Notes: generated by a model from the sequence alone, not told the origin. DNA of 64,000 nt from Flagellimonas pelagia (GCF_003584135.1 NZ_QXFI01000011.1:62001-126000), one strand, 5' to 3'; positions 1 to 9,618 are shown, numbered from the stretch's first letter. Numbers and translations: made by a program.

Positions 1-372
1 GATAGCCTTCAAAAACAGTGGGGCGTTCATATTTTATTTAAACAGGCAACGGATGGTTCCGTAATTTTGGGAGATTCCCATCAATATGCGGATGCCAATT
101 CAATAGAAGACCTAGGGTACGACTTGGATATGGACATAGACCATTTTATGGTGGAGGAAGCCAAGAAGATTATCGATTTGCCTACCTATGAAATCCAAAG
201 AAGATGGTATGGCATGTATTCCCAATGTAAGACAAGCGATATCTTCCAACAGATCATTGATGAGCACATTCATATCGTCACTGGAATAGGAGGCAAGGGC
301 ATGACAGGGAGTGCCGGATTCAGCAAAAAGAACATGGCAACAATTTTTAATACGCAGAAAATTAATTTATGA
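1..372 (+). CDS. FAD-dependent oxidoreductase, C-terminal part (TIGR03364-like, cut by window edge)
   Basis: The open frame runs from the first base of the window to TGA at 370-372, so the N-terminal FAD-binding half lies outside. The visible 123 residues look like the end of a DAO-fold flavoprotein. A strand carrying LGDSHQYAD is followed near the end by the glycine-rich VTGIGGKGMTGSAGFSKKN, which in this fold contacts the flavin. The stop overlaps the next start (ATGA), so the gene is translationally coupled to a phosphonatase-like hydrolase. As known from the family, TIGR03364 oxidoreductases sit beside such hydrolases and are thought to deaminate aminophosphonates (for example N-methylated or hydroxylated 2-aminoethylphosphonate) to the aldehyde. 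The substrate here is inferred from the neighbour only. Confidence 0.72.
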   Translation, partial: DSLQKQWGVHILFKQATDGSVILGDSHQYADANSIEDLGYDLDMDIDHFMVEEAKKIIDLPTYEIQRRWYGMYSQCKTSDIFQQIIDEHIHIVTGIGGKGMTGSAGFSKKNMATIFNTQKINL

Positions 373-1052
373 AAGACATTAAACTAGCGGTTTTTGACAT
401 GGCGGGCACCACGGTGAACGAAGATAATGTAGTATACAAAACGGTTAGGCAGGCTTTGGCCAAACGGGGTGTTGATGTTTCCTTGGAAACGGTCCTTGAA
501 TATGGTGCCGGAAAGGAAAAGTACAAGGCTATTGTGGATGTTTTGGAAGCGACCAAAAATGGCCGGGAAGAAGAAGTAGATGCCAAAGCAGTGCATGAAG
601 ATTTTAAAGGAATGTTGAAAGAAGCCTATGCCAATTTGGAGGTGACCCCATATGAAGGTGTGGAAGAACTTTTTGAGACCTTGAGATCCCATGGGGTAAA
701 AGTGGTACTGAACACAGGTTATGATAGAAAAACGGCGCAATCCCTTTTGGACAAACTGGGATGGGTACCAGGCAAACAGATCGATGCATTGATCACTGCG
801 GATGATGTGGTAAATGGAAGGCCATCATCCGAAATGATAGAGAAGGCCATGGAGATGTTTGGGATTACCGATTCCGAGGTAGTTTTGAAGGCAGGCGATT
901 CCATAATCGATATAGAGGAAGGCAAAAATGCCAACTGCGGCATTACCGTGGCAGTTTTGTCAGGGGCACAGACCCGCGAACAACTGGAAACAGCTGAACC
1001 AACATACATCCTCACTTCTTTGGACGCCTTGACAGGGGTTCTGTATCCGTGA
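369..1052 (+). CDS. Phosphonatase-like HAD hydrolase (TIGR03351-like)
   Basis: A 227-residue HAD-superfamily enzyme beginning MKDIKLAVFDMAGTTV. The DxAGT form of motif I (nucleophile D10) is characteristic of phosphonoacetaldehyde hydrolase and its closest relatives rather than ordinary HAD phosphatases. K49 in GAGKEKYK aligns by eye with the cap-domain lysine (GLLK in PhnX) that forms the Schiff base with the aldehyde. An arginine (NGRPSSEM) replaces the usual motif III lysine, also as in phosphonatases. GDSIIDIEEGKNANC is motif IV. The expected reaction is C-P bond cleavage of phosphonoacetaldehyde or a hydroxylated analogue. The gene is coupled to the upstream flavoprotein, as in other members of this subfamily, which occur without the transaminase PhnW. 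Its stop abuts the convergent regulator gene. Confidence 0.85.
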   Translation: MKDIKLAVFDMAGTTVNEDNVVYKTVRQALAKRGVDVSLETVLEYGAGKEKYKAIVDVLEATKNGREEEVDAKAVHEDFKGMLKEAYANLEVTPYEGVEELFETLRSHGVKVVLNTGYDRKTAQSLLDKLGWVPGKQIDALITADDVVNGRPSSEMIEKAMEMFGITDSEVVLKAGDSIIDIEEGKNANCGITVAVLSGAQTREQLETAEPTYILTSLDALTGVLYP

Positions 1053-1619
1053 TCAGATAAAGAAATAGACCACCAACATTTTGGAGGGCACTTTGCCCCT
1101 ATTGATCGGAACATGGGGGATTCTGCCGTCAAAGAAAATGGAGTCCCCTTCTTTTAACAATACCTCTTGATCGCCGATGACATAATAGCACTCCCCGGTA
1201 AGAATGTATTTAAACTCAAAAGCATCAGTGACCACTTTTTCACGTTCTGAATTCGGTTGCACTTCCAAGAGTACACTTTCAAACCCTACCGAGTTCAAAT
1301 GTTTACTGAAGATATAGTTGTAGGTAAAACCAATGGCCTCATCTTCCTTTTCGATGATGGTCTGGTCATCTTTTCGAGAGACCAAAAAATTCTGGCCGTT
1401 CACTTTGGGCATGCCATCAAAAAAATCCGTGAGTTCGGTATCCAAAGCCCCAACGATTTTTAAGAAGACAGGTAAGGAAGGTATGGTCCTTCCATTTTCT
1501 ATCCTAGAAATTAACCCTGCGGTGACCCCGGCATTAATCGCAACATCACTTATGGTTTTTTTATTGTTCTTCCGTATTTCTTTGATTCGTTTACCGATCC
1601 CTATTAAATAATCTTCCAT
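1053..1619 (-). CDS. XRE-family regulator with C-terminal cupin domain
   Basis: A 188-residue protein with an N-terminal helix-turn-helix at about residues 9-63 (IKEIRKNNKKTISDVAINAG then GLISRIENGRTIPSL) and a C-terminal cupin barrel at about residues 110-185 (GDSIFFDGRIPHVPINRG). HTH-cupin proteins of this layout usually sense a small ligand in the cupin and control an adjacent catabolic operon. The gene ends back to back with the hydrolase gene and diverges from the SusC operon, so it is the likely local regulator of both. The effector is unknown; a phosphonate or its product is an inference from context. Confidence 0.88.
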   Translation of the reverse strand: MEDYLIGIGKRIKEIRKNNKKTISDVAINAGVTAGLISRIENGRTIPSLPVFLKIVGALDTELTDFFDGMPKVNGQNFLVSRKDDQTIIEKEDEAIGFTYNYIFSKHLNSVGFESVLLEVQPNSEREKVVTDAFEFKYILTGECYYVIGDQEVLLKEGDSIFFDGRIPHVPINRGKVPSKMLVVYFFI

Positions 1620-1739
1620 GTTGGGGTATGCTTGCTATTTTAATATTTATAACATTCTGCCAGTTTTCATAATTACTAAAAAAACGCTTCAATCCCTTAT
1701 AAAAATGAATTGTTTTCAAAGTTCCATAAAATATAGGGT

Positions 1740-1751
1740 ACTTTTAAAAGT
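1740..1751. promoter_or_regulatory. Perfect palindrome ACTTTTAAAAGT, candidate operator
   Basis: A perfect 12-bp palindrome in the 281-bp divergent spacer between the XRE-cupin gene and susC. It lies just before CATATTTG at 1753-1760, a one-mismatch version of the Bacteroidota -7 box. It could be the regulator's binding site, but AT-rich palindromes of this length can arise by chance and there is no second copy. Confidence 0.3.
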
Positions 1752-1853
1752 GCATATTTGTAAATAATGTTTACCTAACATTGAAGGGTTTCTTTTAACC
1801 TTTCCGTATCATTTTTTTAATCTGTTTAAGGGTATGCCTTAACTCTTGTGTTG

Positions 1854-1861
1854 GATATTTG
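1854..1861 (+). promoter_or_regulatory. Candidate -7 box upstream of susC
   Basis: GATATTTG differs from the Bacteroidota -7 consensus TAnnTTTG only at the first base and lies 39 bp before the susC start codon, a plausible leader length. CATATTTG at 1753-1760 is an equally good alternative, so the actual start point is not resolved. Confidence 0.35.
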
Positions 1862-1900
1862 TTGATAAATAATTAACCAAATTTTACAAATACTCAACAA

Positions 1901-4900
1901 ATGAAAAAATCAATCCTAACGTTTTTACTTGCCTTTGTCGTAAGTATGATCGGCTATTCCCAGAGTACTTTTTCTGGAAAGGTAGTAGACGAGAACAACG
2001 TACCCTTGCCCGGGGCTTCGGTTGTTGTGAAGGGTAGCACCACAGGTGTGGCTACAGACTTTGATGGGAACTTTGAAATTCAGTTACCCAGTGCCAATGA
2101 AATTTTACTGGTATCCTATATAGGATATGTGGCCAAGGAATTTGCCACTTCCGGACAGACTTCGGCAACCATTGTGTTGCAACCCGATTCCCAACAGTTG
2201 GATGAAGTGGTGGTTACGGCCTTGAACATTACCAGGGACGAAAAATCCTTGGGGTATGCCGTACAAAAGGTTGGGGGCGATGAGGTTTCCCAGTCCACGA
2301 GCACCAATACCGTGAGCACTTTAGCGGGTAGAACTGCAGGGGTTCAGGTAGTGACCAACGGTACGGGACCTGGACAATCTTCTTCCGTGGTGATTAGGGG
2401 GTATTCCTCCATGCAGGGCGACAACCAGCCCCTTTTTATAGTGGACGGTATTCCGATCAACAACACTACGGATACCAGGACGAATACCTTGGGGGGTGCT
2501 TCCAACATGAATCTGGATTATGGTAACGGTGCTGCGGAGATCAACCCAGATGATGTGGCGTCTATTTCTGTATTGAAAGGTGCCAACGCTACGGCACTTT
2601 ATGGCTCAAGGGCTGCCAACGGTGCAGTGATTATTACTACCAAATCGGGTAAAGGCAAAAAAAGTGGTATCAGCTTCAGTTCCAAGACCACCTTTGAAAG
2701 CGTATTGAAAGCTCCTGAATACCAAGGTGTTTATGGTCAAGGTAAAAACTTTGATTTTGCCTTTGTGGATGGTTACGGAAACGGAACGTATGATGGTGTG
2801 GATGAATCATGGGGTCCACTTTTGGACGGTACCTTGAGACCGCAGCATGATTCTCCTACAACAAACGGACTTCGTGGAGGTGATGTTCATGGGCTGGACT
2901 ATGTTTTGGGTTCCTCTGGGGTTGACCTTCAGAGAAGAGGAGACATTATTGCCACACCCTTTGTATATGGAGGAAACCCTGCCAAGGAATTCATGGAAAC
3001 CGGTAGGACCTTGATCAATACCGTTTCCTTGTATGGCTCCAACGAGAATGGAAACTATCGCGTTAGCTATACCAATTTGGACAACAAAGGCATTGTGCCC
3101 AATACCGATTTAAGAAGAAATACCATTTCCCTTTCCGGAGATTACCAAATTTCCGATAGGTTGAGCGTGTCGTCCAAGATCAACTACATTAGATCGGATT
3201 CGGATAACCGTCACGTAAATGGATATGGTACGGAATCCGTAATGTACCTTTTCATTTGGTGGGGACAACAGATCAATGTGCATGGTTTAAGGGATTATTG
3301 GCAGGATGGCCTGGAAGGCTTTCAACAGTTCAACTACAACTACAACTATCATGATAATCCTTACTTTACCATGTATGAGAATACCAATGGTCTTGCCAAG
3401 GACAGGATTATAGGAAACCTTTCTGCGACATACAAAATCAGTGATGACTTTAAATTTATGGTTAGGGGTGGTCGTGATTTCTTCTCTGAATATCGGTTCA
3501 TCAAAAGGGCCTATTCCACACAAAGGTTCCCAAATGGGCAGTATAGGGAGGATAAGATCAACTTTCAGGAGACCAACTTGGATTTCCTGTTGACCTATGA
3601 TAAGAACATCAACGACAAATTCCATGTGAATGCCAACTTTGGGGGGAACCGAATGGTGCAGAAAAACCATTTCAATTCCTTGATGGCCAACAAACTGTTG
3701 ATACCTGGAATTTACTCGTTCTCCAACGTGGATGGTAGCTTGGTGCAACGTACCAGCCGTCCCGAAAAACAGATCAACTCCTTGTATGCTTTTGCCCAAT
3801 TGGGATGGGATAATAGTGTGTATTTGGATTTGACCGCTCGTAACGACTGGTCTTCCACACTTCCAGAGCAGAACAATTCCTATTTCTATCCATCCGCATC
3901 TTTGAGTGTGGTGTTGACCGATTTGTTTGACATCAACAGCAACGATGTTCTCAACTTTGCCAAACTACGTGGTGGTTGGGCACAGGTAGGTAGCGACACC
4001 GATGCGTATCGACTTTCCGAATATTATGCTTTAGGAACACCAGTTGGGGACAATCCAACAGCAAGTCCATCCAGTACGTTGCCCAACTTCGATTTGAAAC
4101 CTGAGATCCAAACATCTTACGAATTTGGTACGGACCTTAGGATGTTCAACAACAAATTGACTTTGGATGCTACCTATTACAACACGGTTTCCAAAAACCA
4201 GATTTTGGACATCGATCTACCTGTAACTTCGGGAAAATCTGCAAGGACAATCAACGCCGGTAAGATTAGAAACCAAGGGGTGGAGATCATGTTGGGTGTT
4301 ACCCCTTTCGAAAACAAGAACTTTTCTTGGAACTCTTCTTTCAACTTTGGCTTGAACCGAAACAAGATTTTGGAATTGGCCGATGGTGTGGATAGATATT
4401 CTTACGGAGGAAACGGGATTACCTTGGTTGCAGAAAAAGGAGGTTCGCTTGGTGACATGTGGGGAACCGGATTGGTAAAGGTAGAAGATAAGGACAGTCC
4501 TTATTATGGTGAAGTAATCTTCAACAACGGTTTGGTGCAACAGGACAACACCTTGAGAAAGGTAGGGAACTTCAATCCTGATTTTACCTTGGGCTGGAAC
4601 AACACCATCAAGTACAAGAACATTTCGCTCAACTTCCTTTTGGATTGGAGACAAGGTGGAGAATTGCTCTCCAGAACCCGTTTGATTGCCGCTACTTCCG
4701 GTAACGTAGTGGAAACCCTTTGGGGCCGTTCCCCAGAGTATGGTGGCCCCCACCCAGGTATCGCCGATTCTGGTCTTACCTATACGGATACCAACGGAAC
4801 AACTTGGAACGATGGTATCATAGGCGATGGTGTGATGTTGCAAGGTGGAGAATATGTGCCCAATAATGTAATAGTAGCTGCCAATGCCTACCACAACAAC

Positions 4901-5188
4901 CGTTATAGAAGGGACAATGATACGGAAGGTATTTATGATGCCACTTTCATCAAATTGAGGGAAGCACGATTAACCTATGATTTCCCAAAAGGTTTCTTGA
5001 AAACAGATGATATCAAGAGTTTGAGTTTCTCCTTGATCGGCACCAACCTTTGGTTATGGGCCAAGGATTTCAACCATGGCGACCCGGAATTATTGTCGTT
5101 TGGAGGTGGAAATTTCGTCCCTGGGGTAGAAAATGCCACAGTACCTACAACGCGTAGCGTAGGATTTTCAATCAACGTAGAATTTTAA
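1901..5188 (+). CDS. SusC/RagA-family TonB-linked outer membrane transporter
   Basis: A 1095-residue protein with a signal peptide (residues 1-21, cleavage after IGYSQ) and a carboxypeptidase-D-like regulatory domain at about residues 23-110 (GKVVDENNVPLPGASVVVKG). A plug domain follows, containing DEVVVTALN and the conserved ATALYGSRAANGAVIITTKS, then a long beta barrel. It is followed after 19 bp by a SusD partner. SusC/D pairs import oligomers, usually glycans, through the outer membrane with TonB energy. Here the operon carries no glycoside hydrolase but several phosphoesterases and a phosphonate-type PLP enzyme, so the imported ligand is more likely a phosphorylated or phosphonylated molecule (inference). 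Confidence 0.95.
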   Translation: MKKSILTFLLAFVVSMIGYSQSTFSGKVVDENNVPLPGASVVVKGSTTGVATDFDGNFEIQLPSANEILLVSYIGYVAKEFATSGQTSATIVLQPDSQQLDEVVVTALNITRDEKSLGYAVQKVGGDEVSQSTSTNTVSTLAGRTAGVQVVTNGTGPGQSSSVVIRGYSSMQGDNQPLFIVDGIPINNTTDTRTNTLGGASNMNLDYGNGAAEINPDDVASISVLKGANATALYGSRAANGAVIITTKSGKGKKSGISFSSKTTFESVLKAPEYQGVYGQGKNFDFAFVDGYGNGTYDGVDESWGPLLDGTLRPQHDSPTTNGLRGGDVHGLDYVLGSSGVDLQRRGDIIATPFVYGGNPAKEFMETGRTLINTVSLYGSNENGNYRVSYTNLDNKGIVPNTDLRRNTISLSGDYQISDRLSVSSKINYIRSDSDNRHVNGYGTESVMYLFIWWGQQINVHGLRDYWQDGLEGFQQFNYNYNYHDNPYFTMYENTNGLAKDRIIGNLSATYKISDDFKFMVRGGRDFFSEYRFIKRAYSTQRFPNGQYREDKINFQETNLDFLLTYDKNINDKFHVNANFGGNRMVQKNHFNSLMANKLLIPGIYSFSNVDGSLVQRTSRPEKQINSLYAFAQLGWDNSVYLDLTARNDWSSTLPEQNNSYFYPSASLSVVLTDLFDINSNDVLNFAKLRGGWAQVGSDTDAYRLSEYYALGTPVGDNPTASPSSTLPNFDLKPEIQTSYEFGTDLRMFNNKLTLDATYYNTVSKNQILDIDLPVTSGKSARTINAGKIRNQGVEIMLGVTPFENKNFSWNSSFNFGLNRNKILELADGVDRYSYGGNGITLVAEKGGSLGDMWGTGLVKVEDKDSPYYGEVIFNNGLVQQDNTLRKVGNFNPDFTLGWNNTIKYKNISLNFLLDWRQGGELLSRTRLIAATSGNVVETLWGRSPEYGGPHPGIADSGLTYTDTNGTTWNDGIIGDGVMLQGGEYVPNNVIVAANAYHNNRYRRDNDTEGIYDATFIKLREARLTYDFPKGFLKTDDIKSLSFSLIGTNLWLWAKDFNHGDPELLSFGGGNFVPGVENATVPTTRSVGFSINVEF

Positions 5189-5207
5189 TCAGGCAAATAA
5201 TCAACAA

Positions 5208-6662
5208 ATGAAAAAGATATTCTTTATAGCGCTCGTACTTGCGATGACCCTTTGGTCTTGCGACAAGTTTGACGTGAGCAACGATAATCCGGATGTAGCG
5301 TTGAACATCAACCAAAACCCGGAACTGCTTTTGACCAACCTTCAGAGAACTGCTATCAGGGAAGCTGTAGGTGGATCGTGGAGCGAAGGAAACCTTATGG
5401 GACAATATGGTGCACGAATCGTGTTTACCTCTTTCGATCTTTTTGACTGGGGAGATCAAGGTGGGGCATGGAACAGTTATTACAATGCTATTCGTGATGC
5501 CAAGGAATTGGAAAAATTGGCCAATGAGAACGAATTGGACAGTTATGTTGCCGTATCTAGGATCATGCAGGTTTGGGCCTTCAGCATTTTGACCGACATG
5601 TGGGGAGACGTTCCCTTTTCTGAAGTAAACCAGGCAAGTGAGGCCAATTATGCCCCTGTTTATGATACGCAGCAGGACATTTATAACTCCATGTTGGAAG
5701 AATTGGCATCTGCCAATACCATTTTGGCTGGTTCTGACCTAAATGCAATCAAGGGAGATTTGTTGTTCGATGGTGATCTTGCCATGTGGAGAAAGTTTGC
5801 CAACTCTTTGAGGTTGCGTTTGGCCCTTCGCTTGAGCGAGGTTTCTCCTTCTACTTCTTCCAGTGTGATTTCGGAAATCTACAACAACGCGGCCCAAAAC
5901 CCGATAATGTCATCCAATGATGACAATGCTGTTCAAACGTTTCTTGCTGCCAACCCAGATGCACACCCTGTTACCGAAGAGTCGGTATATCGTGTAGGTT
6001 CCTATAACGAGTACAGGATTTCTGAGCATTTTGTGACCATGTTGCAAGGATTGAACGATCCCCGATTGGAATTTTTCGCTGACCCAACCGCCAATTCGGT
6101 TACTTTGGGTACCCCAGAAATTGTGGGTATGTTGAACGGAGTAGTGGACGGTCCTGCCTATACCTATCAAGGTGGGGATGCTTTCTTGTCAAAATTCAAT
6201 ATTGATTACTTCTATTTTCAACCAAATGCCAACCAGGCAAGATTGATGTTGTATTCCGAAGTCCAGTTCATTTTGGCAGAAGCGGCCCAAAGAGGATGGA
6301 TCACTGCAGATGCCCAAGCGTTGTATGAAGAAGGAATCACGGCCAACTTCGCCTATTGGGGTGTGGCCATGCCAGCTGATTATTTGACCAGTGCTGGGGT
6401 AGCTTTTGACAATACTTTGGAAACCATCATGACCCAAAAGTATATCAATTTGTTCTACACCGATTACCAAGGATTCATTGAATACAAGAGAACTGGTTTC
6501 CCAGCAACTATTGAACCTGGACCCGATGCTTTCTATGATGTGTACCCAAGCAGGTTTGAGTATCCCAGTGAAGAAGAATCTTTGAACAATGCCAACTATA
6601 CCGAAGCGGTCAACAGAATGGGAAGTGACAAGATTACGACCAAGGTTTGGTGGGAAAATTAA
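5208..6662 (+). CDS. SusD/RagB-family surface nutrient-binding lipoprotein
   Basis: A 484-residue lipoprotein with signal peptide II ending in the lipobox LWSC (C18). The N-terminal half has the typical helical SusD pattern, with NNPDVALNINQNPELLLTNL-like beginnings and WAFSILTDMWGDVPFSE near residue 125. A C-terminal ligand-binding part ends in KITTKVWWEN. This is the SusD_RagB or SusD-like_2 type rather than the classical starch SusD. It forms the lid on the upstream SusC barrel and selects the imported ligand. It is second in an operon reaching to 13632. Confidence 0.93.
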   Translation: MKKIFFIALVLAMTLWSCDKFDVSNDNPDVALNINQNPELLLTNLQRTAIREAVGGSWSEGNLMGQYGARIVFTSFDLFDWGDQGGAWNSYYNAIRDAKELEKLANENELDSYVAVSRIMQVWAFSILTDMWGDVPFSEVNQASEANYAPVYDTQQDIYNSMLEELASANTILAGSDLNAIKGDLLFDGDLAMWRKFANSLRLRLALRLSEVSPSTSSSVISEIYNNAAQNPIMSSNDDNAVQTFLAANPDAHPVTEESVYRVGSYNEYRISEHFVTMLQGLNDPRLEFFADPTANSVTLGTPEIVGMLNGVVDGPAYTYQGGDAFLSKFNIDYFYFQPNANQARLMLYSEVQFILAEAAQRGWITADAQALYEEGITANFAYWGVAMPADYLTSAGVAFDNTLETIMTQKYINLFYTDYQGFIEYKRTGFPATIEPGPDAFYDVYPSRFEYPSEEESLNNANYTEAVNRMGSDKITTKVWWEN

Positions 6663-6665
6663 AAG

Positions 6666-8342
6666 ATGCCCATGTTTTATCTGAATATAAAAAAAGGTAT
6701 GATCATGACCACAGGAATTTTGTTCCTGTGGTCTTGTTCTTCCAAGAAGGATGATACCCCCAAGGGTATAGAGCACATTGTAATCATTGGTGTGGACGGT
6801 ATGAGTCCCAATGGGATCCAGAAGGCCCATACGCCTATGATGGATTCCATGATTCAGAATGGAGCGGCCACCATGCATGCCCGTTCCGTATTGCCATCAA
6901 GTTCCAGTCCCAATTGGGCCAGTATGATCATGGGGGCCGATACCGAACAACATGGGGTCACCTCCAACGGATGGGAAAAGTTTGACCATCAATTGCCACC
7001 CGTAGTAGCGACCAAAAACGGAACCTTTCCTACCATTTTCACCTTATTCCATGACCAACAGCCCGATGCCCATGTAGGTGCTATTTACGATTGGGATGGC
7101 TTTGGTCGTTTGTTCGAAAAGGAGGATGTTGATTTTGATATTGACGGGGACCACGAGGACAATACCACAGAAGAAGCGGTAAACTATATTAAGGAGCATA
7201 CTCCAAAATTCACCTTTGTGCATTTGGATCATGTAGATCATGCAGGCCATGCCTTGGGCCATGGAAGCCCGGAATATTACAAATCCGTGGAAAAGGCCGA
7301 TTCTTTGATCACAGAGATTGTCAATGCGACCAAAGAAGCGGGCATCTTTGAAAAGACCCTGTTCATTGTTTCTGCCGATCACGGTGGAATCGGTTTTGGG
7401 CACGGGGGTGAAAGTCTGGCCGAAATGGAGATACCCTTCATTCTTTATGGCGTAGGAATCAAAAAAGGATATCAGATTGAAGAGACCGTATACCAATACG
7501 ACAATGCAGCCACGGTGGCCTATGCCATGGGATTGCAAACTCCCCAGTCATGGATCGGGAGGCCCGTTAAAGGAGCTTTTATCGGTAATGAAAAACCCAA
7601 CTTGACCTATAAGCGAAAAGAGCAGATAACCCAACCAAAGATTCTTCCGGATGCAGGCTATTTTGAGCCTGCAGGAGGAGTTTTTAAGGCGGACTCCGTT
7701 GCCGTGATAATGCAGAACCCCAACAATGTGGGTGAAATCAGGTATACCATTGGAAATGCTGTTCCGACCATGGAAAACAGCAAGGTCTATCAAGATACTT
7801 TTTACCTGAAGCAGACCGAGATTGTAAAGGCTGGTGTCTTTCAAGAGGATCAATTGGTGAGTACGATTGCAGAGGCCAATTTCAGGCTGGTTCCAGAAAC
7901 GAAAGAAGACCCTGTTGCCTATGCCATTTATTACGGGGAGAGGATGGACAAATTACCCAATTTCGCTACCTTAAAGCCTGTTAAAGAAGGTTTTGTTGCC
8001 GAATTTTCCCATAAGCAAGCACTGACTGAAGATGTGCAACAAGAACAGGTGGCCTTGGTGTTGGAAAGCTATTTGGATATTCCTGAAGATGGGAAATATG
8101 GCTTTTTTACCAATAGTGATGACGGAAGTAAACTCTACGTGGATGGAAAATTGTTGGTGGACAACGATGGGGACCATGGGGTCATGGAACGTGGCGAAGC
8201 TATTGAACTGACCAAAGGCAAACATTTGATCAGGGTAGAATTTTTTAACGGTGGGGGAGGCTACCACTTGGATGTAAAATACCAAGGAGCCAACATTCCG
8301 AAACAGATTATTCCCGCCAATCATTTATACAGAGAAAAATAA
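6666..8342 (+). CDS. Alkaline-phosphatase-superfamily phosphodiesterase lipoprotein with C-terminal PA14-like domain
   Basis: A 558-residue lipoprotein. The first ATG is preferred because it supplies K9-K10 before the hydrophobic stretch and lipobox LWSC (C24); later ATGs would remove the charged region. Residues about 40-320 are a type I phosphodiesterase/nucleotide-pyrophosphatase domain. It shows the metal site IIGVDGM, a nucleophile region PSSSSPNWASM with serine in place of the usual threonine, HLDHVDHAGHALGHGS and SADHGGIGFGHGG. Residues about 445-556 are a PA14 or similar beta-sandwich domain (GKYGFFTNSDDGSKLYVDGK), usually a carbohydrate binder. It starts 4 bases after the susD stop. 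It is probably surface-exposed and cleaves a phosphate or phosphonate diester before import. Confidence 0.85.
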   Translation: MPMFYLNIKKGMIMTTGILFLWSCSSKKDDTPKGIEHIVIIGVDGMSPNGIQKAHTPMMDSMIQNGAATMHARSVLPSSSSPNWASMIMGADTEQHGVTSNGWEKFDHQLPPVVATKNGTFPTIFTLFHDQQPDAHVGAIYDWDGFGRLFEKEDVDFDIDGDHEDNTTEEAVNYIKEHTPKFTFVHLDHVDHAGHALGHGSPEYYKSVEKADSLITEIVNATKEAGIFEKTLFIVSADHGGIGFGHGGESLAEMEIPFILYGVGIKKGYQIEETVYQYDNAATVAYAMGLQTPQSWIGRPVKGAFIGNEKPNLTYKRKEQITQPKILPDAGYFEPAGGVFKADSVAVIMQNPNNVGEIRYTIGNAVPTMENSKVYQDTFYLKQTEIVKAGVFQEDQLVSTIAEANFRLVPETKEDPVAYAIYYGERMDKLPNFATLKPVKEGFVAEFSHKQALTEDVQQEQVALVLESYLDIPEDGKYGFFTNSDDGSKLYVDGKLLVDNDGDHGVMERGEAIELTKGKHLIRVEFFNGGGGYHLDVKYQGANIPKQIIPANHLYREK

Positions 8343-8343
8343 C

Positions 8344-9618
8344 ATGCACATCAACTTCAAAAAATCAGGTTTTTTTGCCGTTCTATTCTTTTCGGCTGTA
8401 ATGGTACTGGGCCAAAAGCAGCAATTACCTGCTTGGCAACCTGGTTTTTTGGACATCCACCACATCAATACTGGTAGGGGTGATGCCGCTTTTATGGTTT
8501 TTCCTGATGGTACCACAATGTTGGTGGATGCCGGGGATATGTCCGAGACCCATCCAAGGACTACATCGAGTAGAAATGCCGAATTGGTTCCGAACAGGTC
8601 CAAAACGGCACCCCAATGGATTGTGGATTATATCGACCAGTTTCTACCCAAAAGGCATGAGCGAAAATTGGATTATGCCCTGATCACCCATTACCACGAT
8701 GATCATTTTGGGGAAATCGATTCCTTACGAAAAATAGCTCCAGGGGGGTATCAATTGACCGGGATTATGGAAGTGGGAACTCTTATCCCCATCAAAAAAT
8801 TAATCGACCTTGGGTTTGAATTCCCCCTCAACCTGAAAGATGCCAAAGTACAGGCTGAGAAACGTTTCTCAAGCGATGCCTATGGCATGATACCGACCTT
8901 AAAAGAATACTGGAAGTTTATCGATTATCAAGCTAAAAAAGTTGGATTAATCAATGAGGCCTTGAAAGTGGGTCGTTCGGACCAAATCGTTTTAAAAAAT
9001 AATCCAAAGGATTATCCGGAATTCTCGATACAGAACATTGCCTCCAACGGAAGCATTTGGACGGGTTATGATGATTCCTTTTACCCTTTGTTTAAACAGG
9101 GGGAATATCCTGGGGAGAATCCGTTGAGCAATGGTATCCGAATCGATTTCGGCAAGTTCAACTATTACACGGGCGGTGATATTTCCGGCATAGACGGCAT
9201 GGGTCAGACGGATTTGGATGCCTTGGAATCCCACGTGGCCCCAGTAATCGGCCCGGTGGATGTAGCTACCCTCAACCATCACGGTAACCGGGATTCCCAA
9301 AATCCGTACTATGTGCGAACCATCCGTCCAAGGGTCTGGATTCAACAGAATTGGACCGCCGACCATCCGGGGGAGGAAGTTTTAAGAAGAATAACATCAA
9401 CACAATTGTACCCTGGCGAACGGGATATTTTTTCAACCATTATGCTCCAAGGCACCAAGGATGTGATCGGGGGCAGGTTGGACCAATACAAAAGCAAAAA
9501 GGGACACATTGTGATACGGGTATACAATCACGGGAATTCGTACGATATTTATGTGTTGAACGATTCATCGGAAGAAAGGGAAATACTAGCGAAATATGGA
9601 CCATATGAAGCACGATAG
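8344..9618 (+). CDS. Exported MBL-fold metallo-hydrolase (ComEC/Rec2-like domain)
   Basis: A 424-residue protein with an N-terminal signal peptide ending near MVLGQ. The metallo-beta-lactamase signature HYHDDHFGEID lies at about residues 117-127. Later metal-ligand regions are NYYTGGDIS, with its aspartate, and ATLNHHGNRDS. The arrangement matches the ComEC/Rec2-like MBL branch found in stand-alone secreted hydrolases. Substrates of this branch are poorly known and include phosphodiesters; PhnP of the C-P lyase pathway is an MBL phosphodiesterase of a different subgroup. It begins one base after the previous gene and overlaps the PLP enzyme by 23 bp. A role in trimming phosphodiester substrates of the locus is inferred. 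Confidence 0.8.
   Translation: MHINFKKSGFFAVLFFSAVMVLGQKQQLPAWQPGFLDIHHINTGRGDAAFMVFPDGTTMLVDAGDMSETHPRTTSSRNAELVPNRSKTAPQWIVDYIDQFLPKRHERKLDYALITHYHDDHFGEIDSLRKIAPGGYQLTGIMEVGTLIPIKKLIDLGFEFPLNLKDAKVQAEKRFSSDAYGMIPTLKEYWKFIDYQAKKVGLINEALKVGRSDQIVLKNNPKDYPEFSIQNIASNGSIWTGYDDSFYPLFKQGEYPGENPLSNGIRIDFGKFNYYTGGDISGIDGMGQTDLDALESHVAPVIGPVDVATLNHHGNRDSQNPYYVRTIRPRVWIQQNWTADHPGEEVLRRITSTQLYPGERDIFSTIMLQGTKDVIGGRLDQYKSKKGHIVIRVYNHGNSYDIYVLNDSSEEREILAKYGPYEAR

Noticed and set aside
4217..4894. 225-codon open frame on the minus strand inside susC
   Set aside because: It is antisense to strongly conserved barrel sequence, has no family resemblance and reflects codon bias of the real gene.
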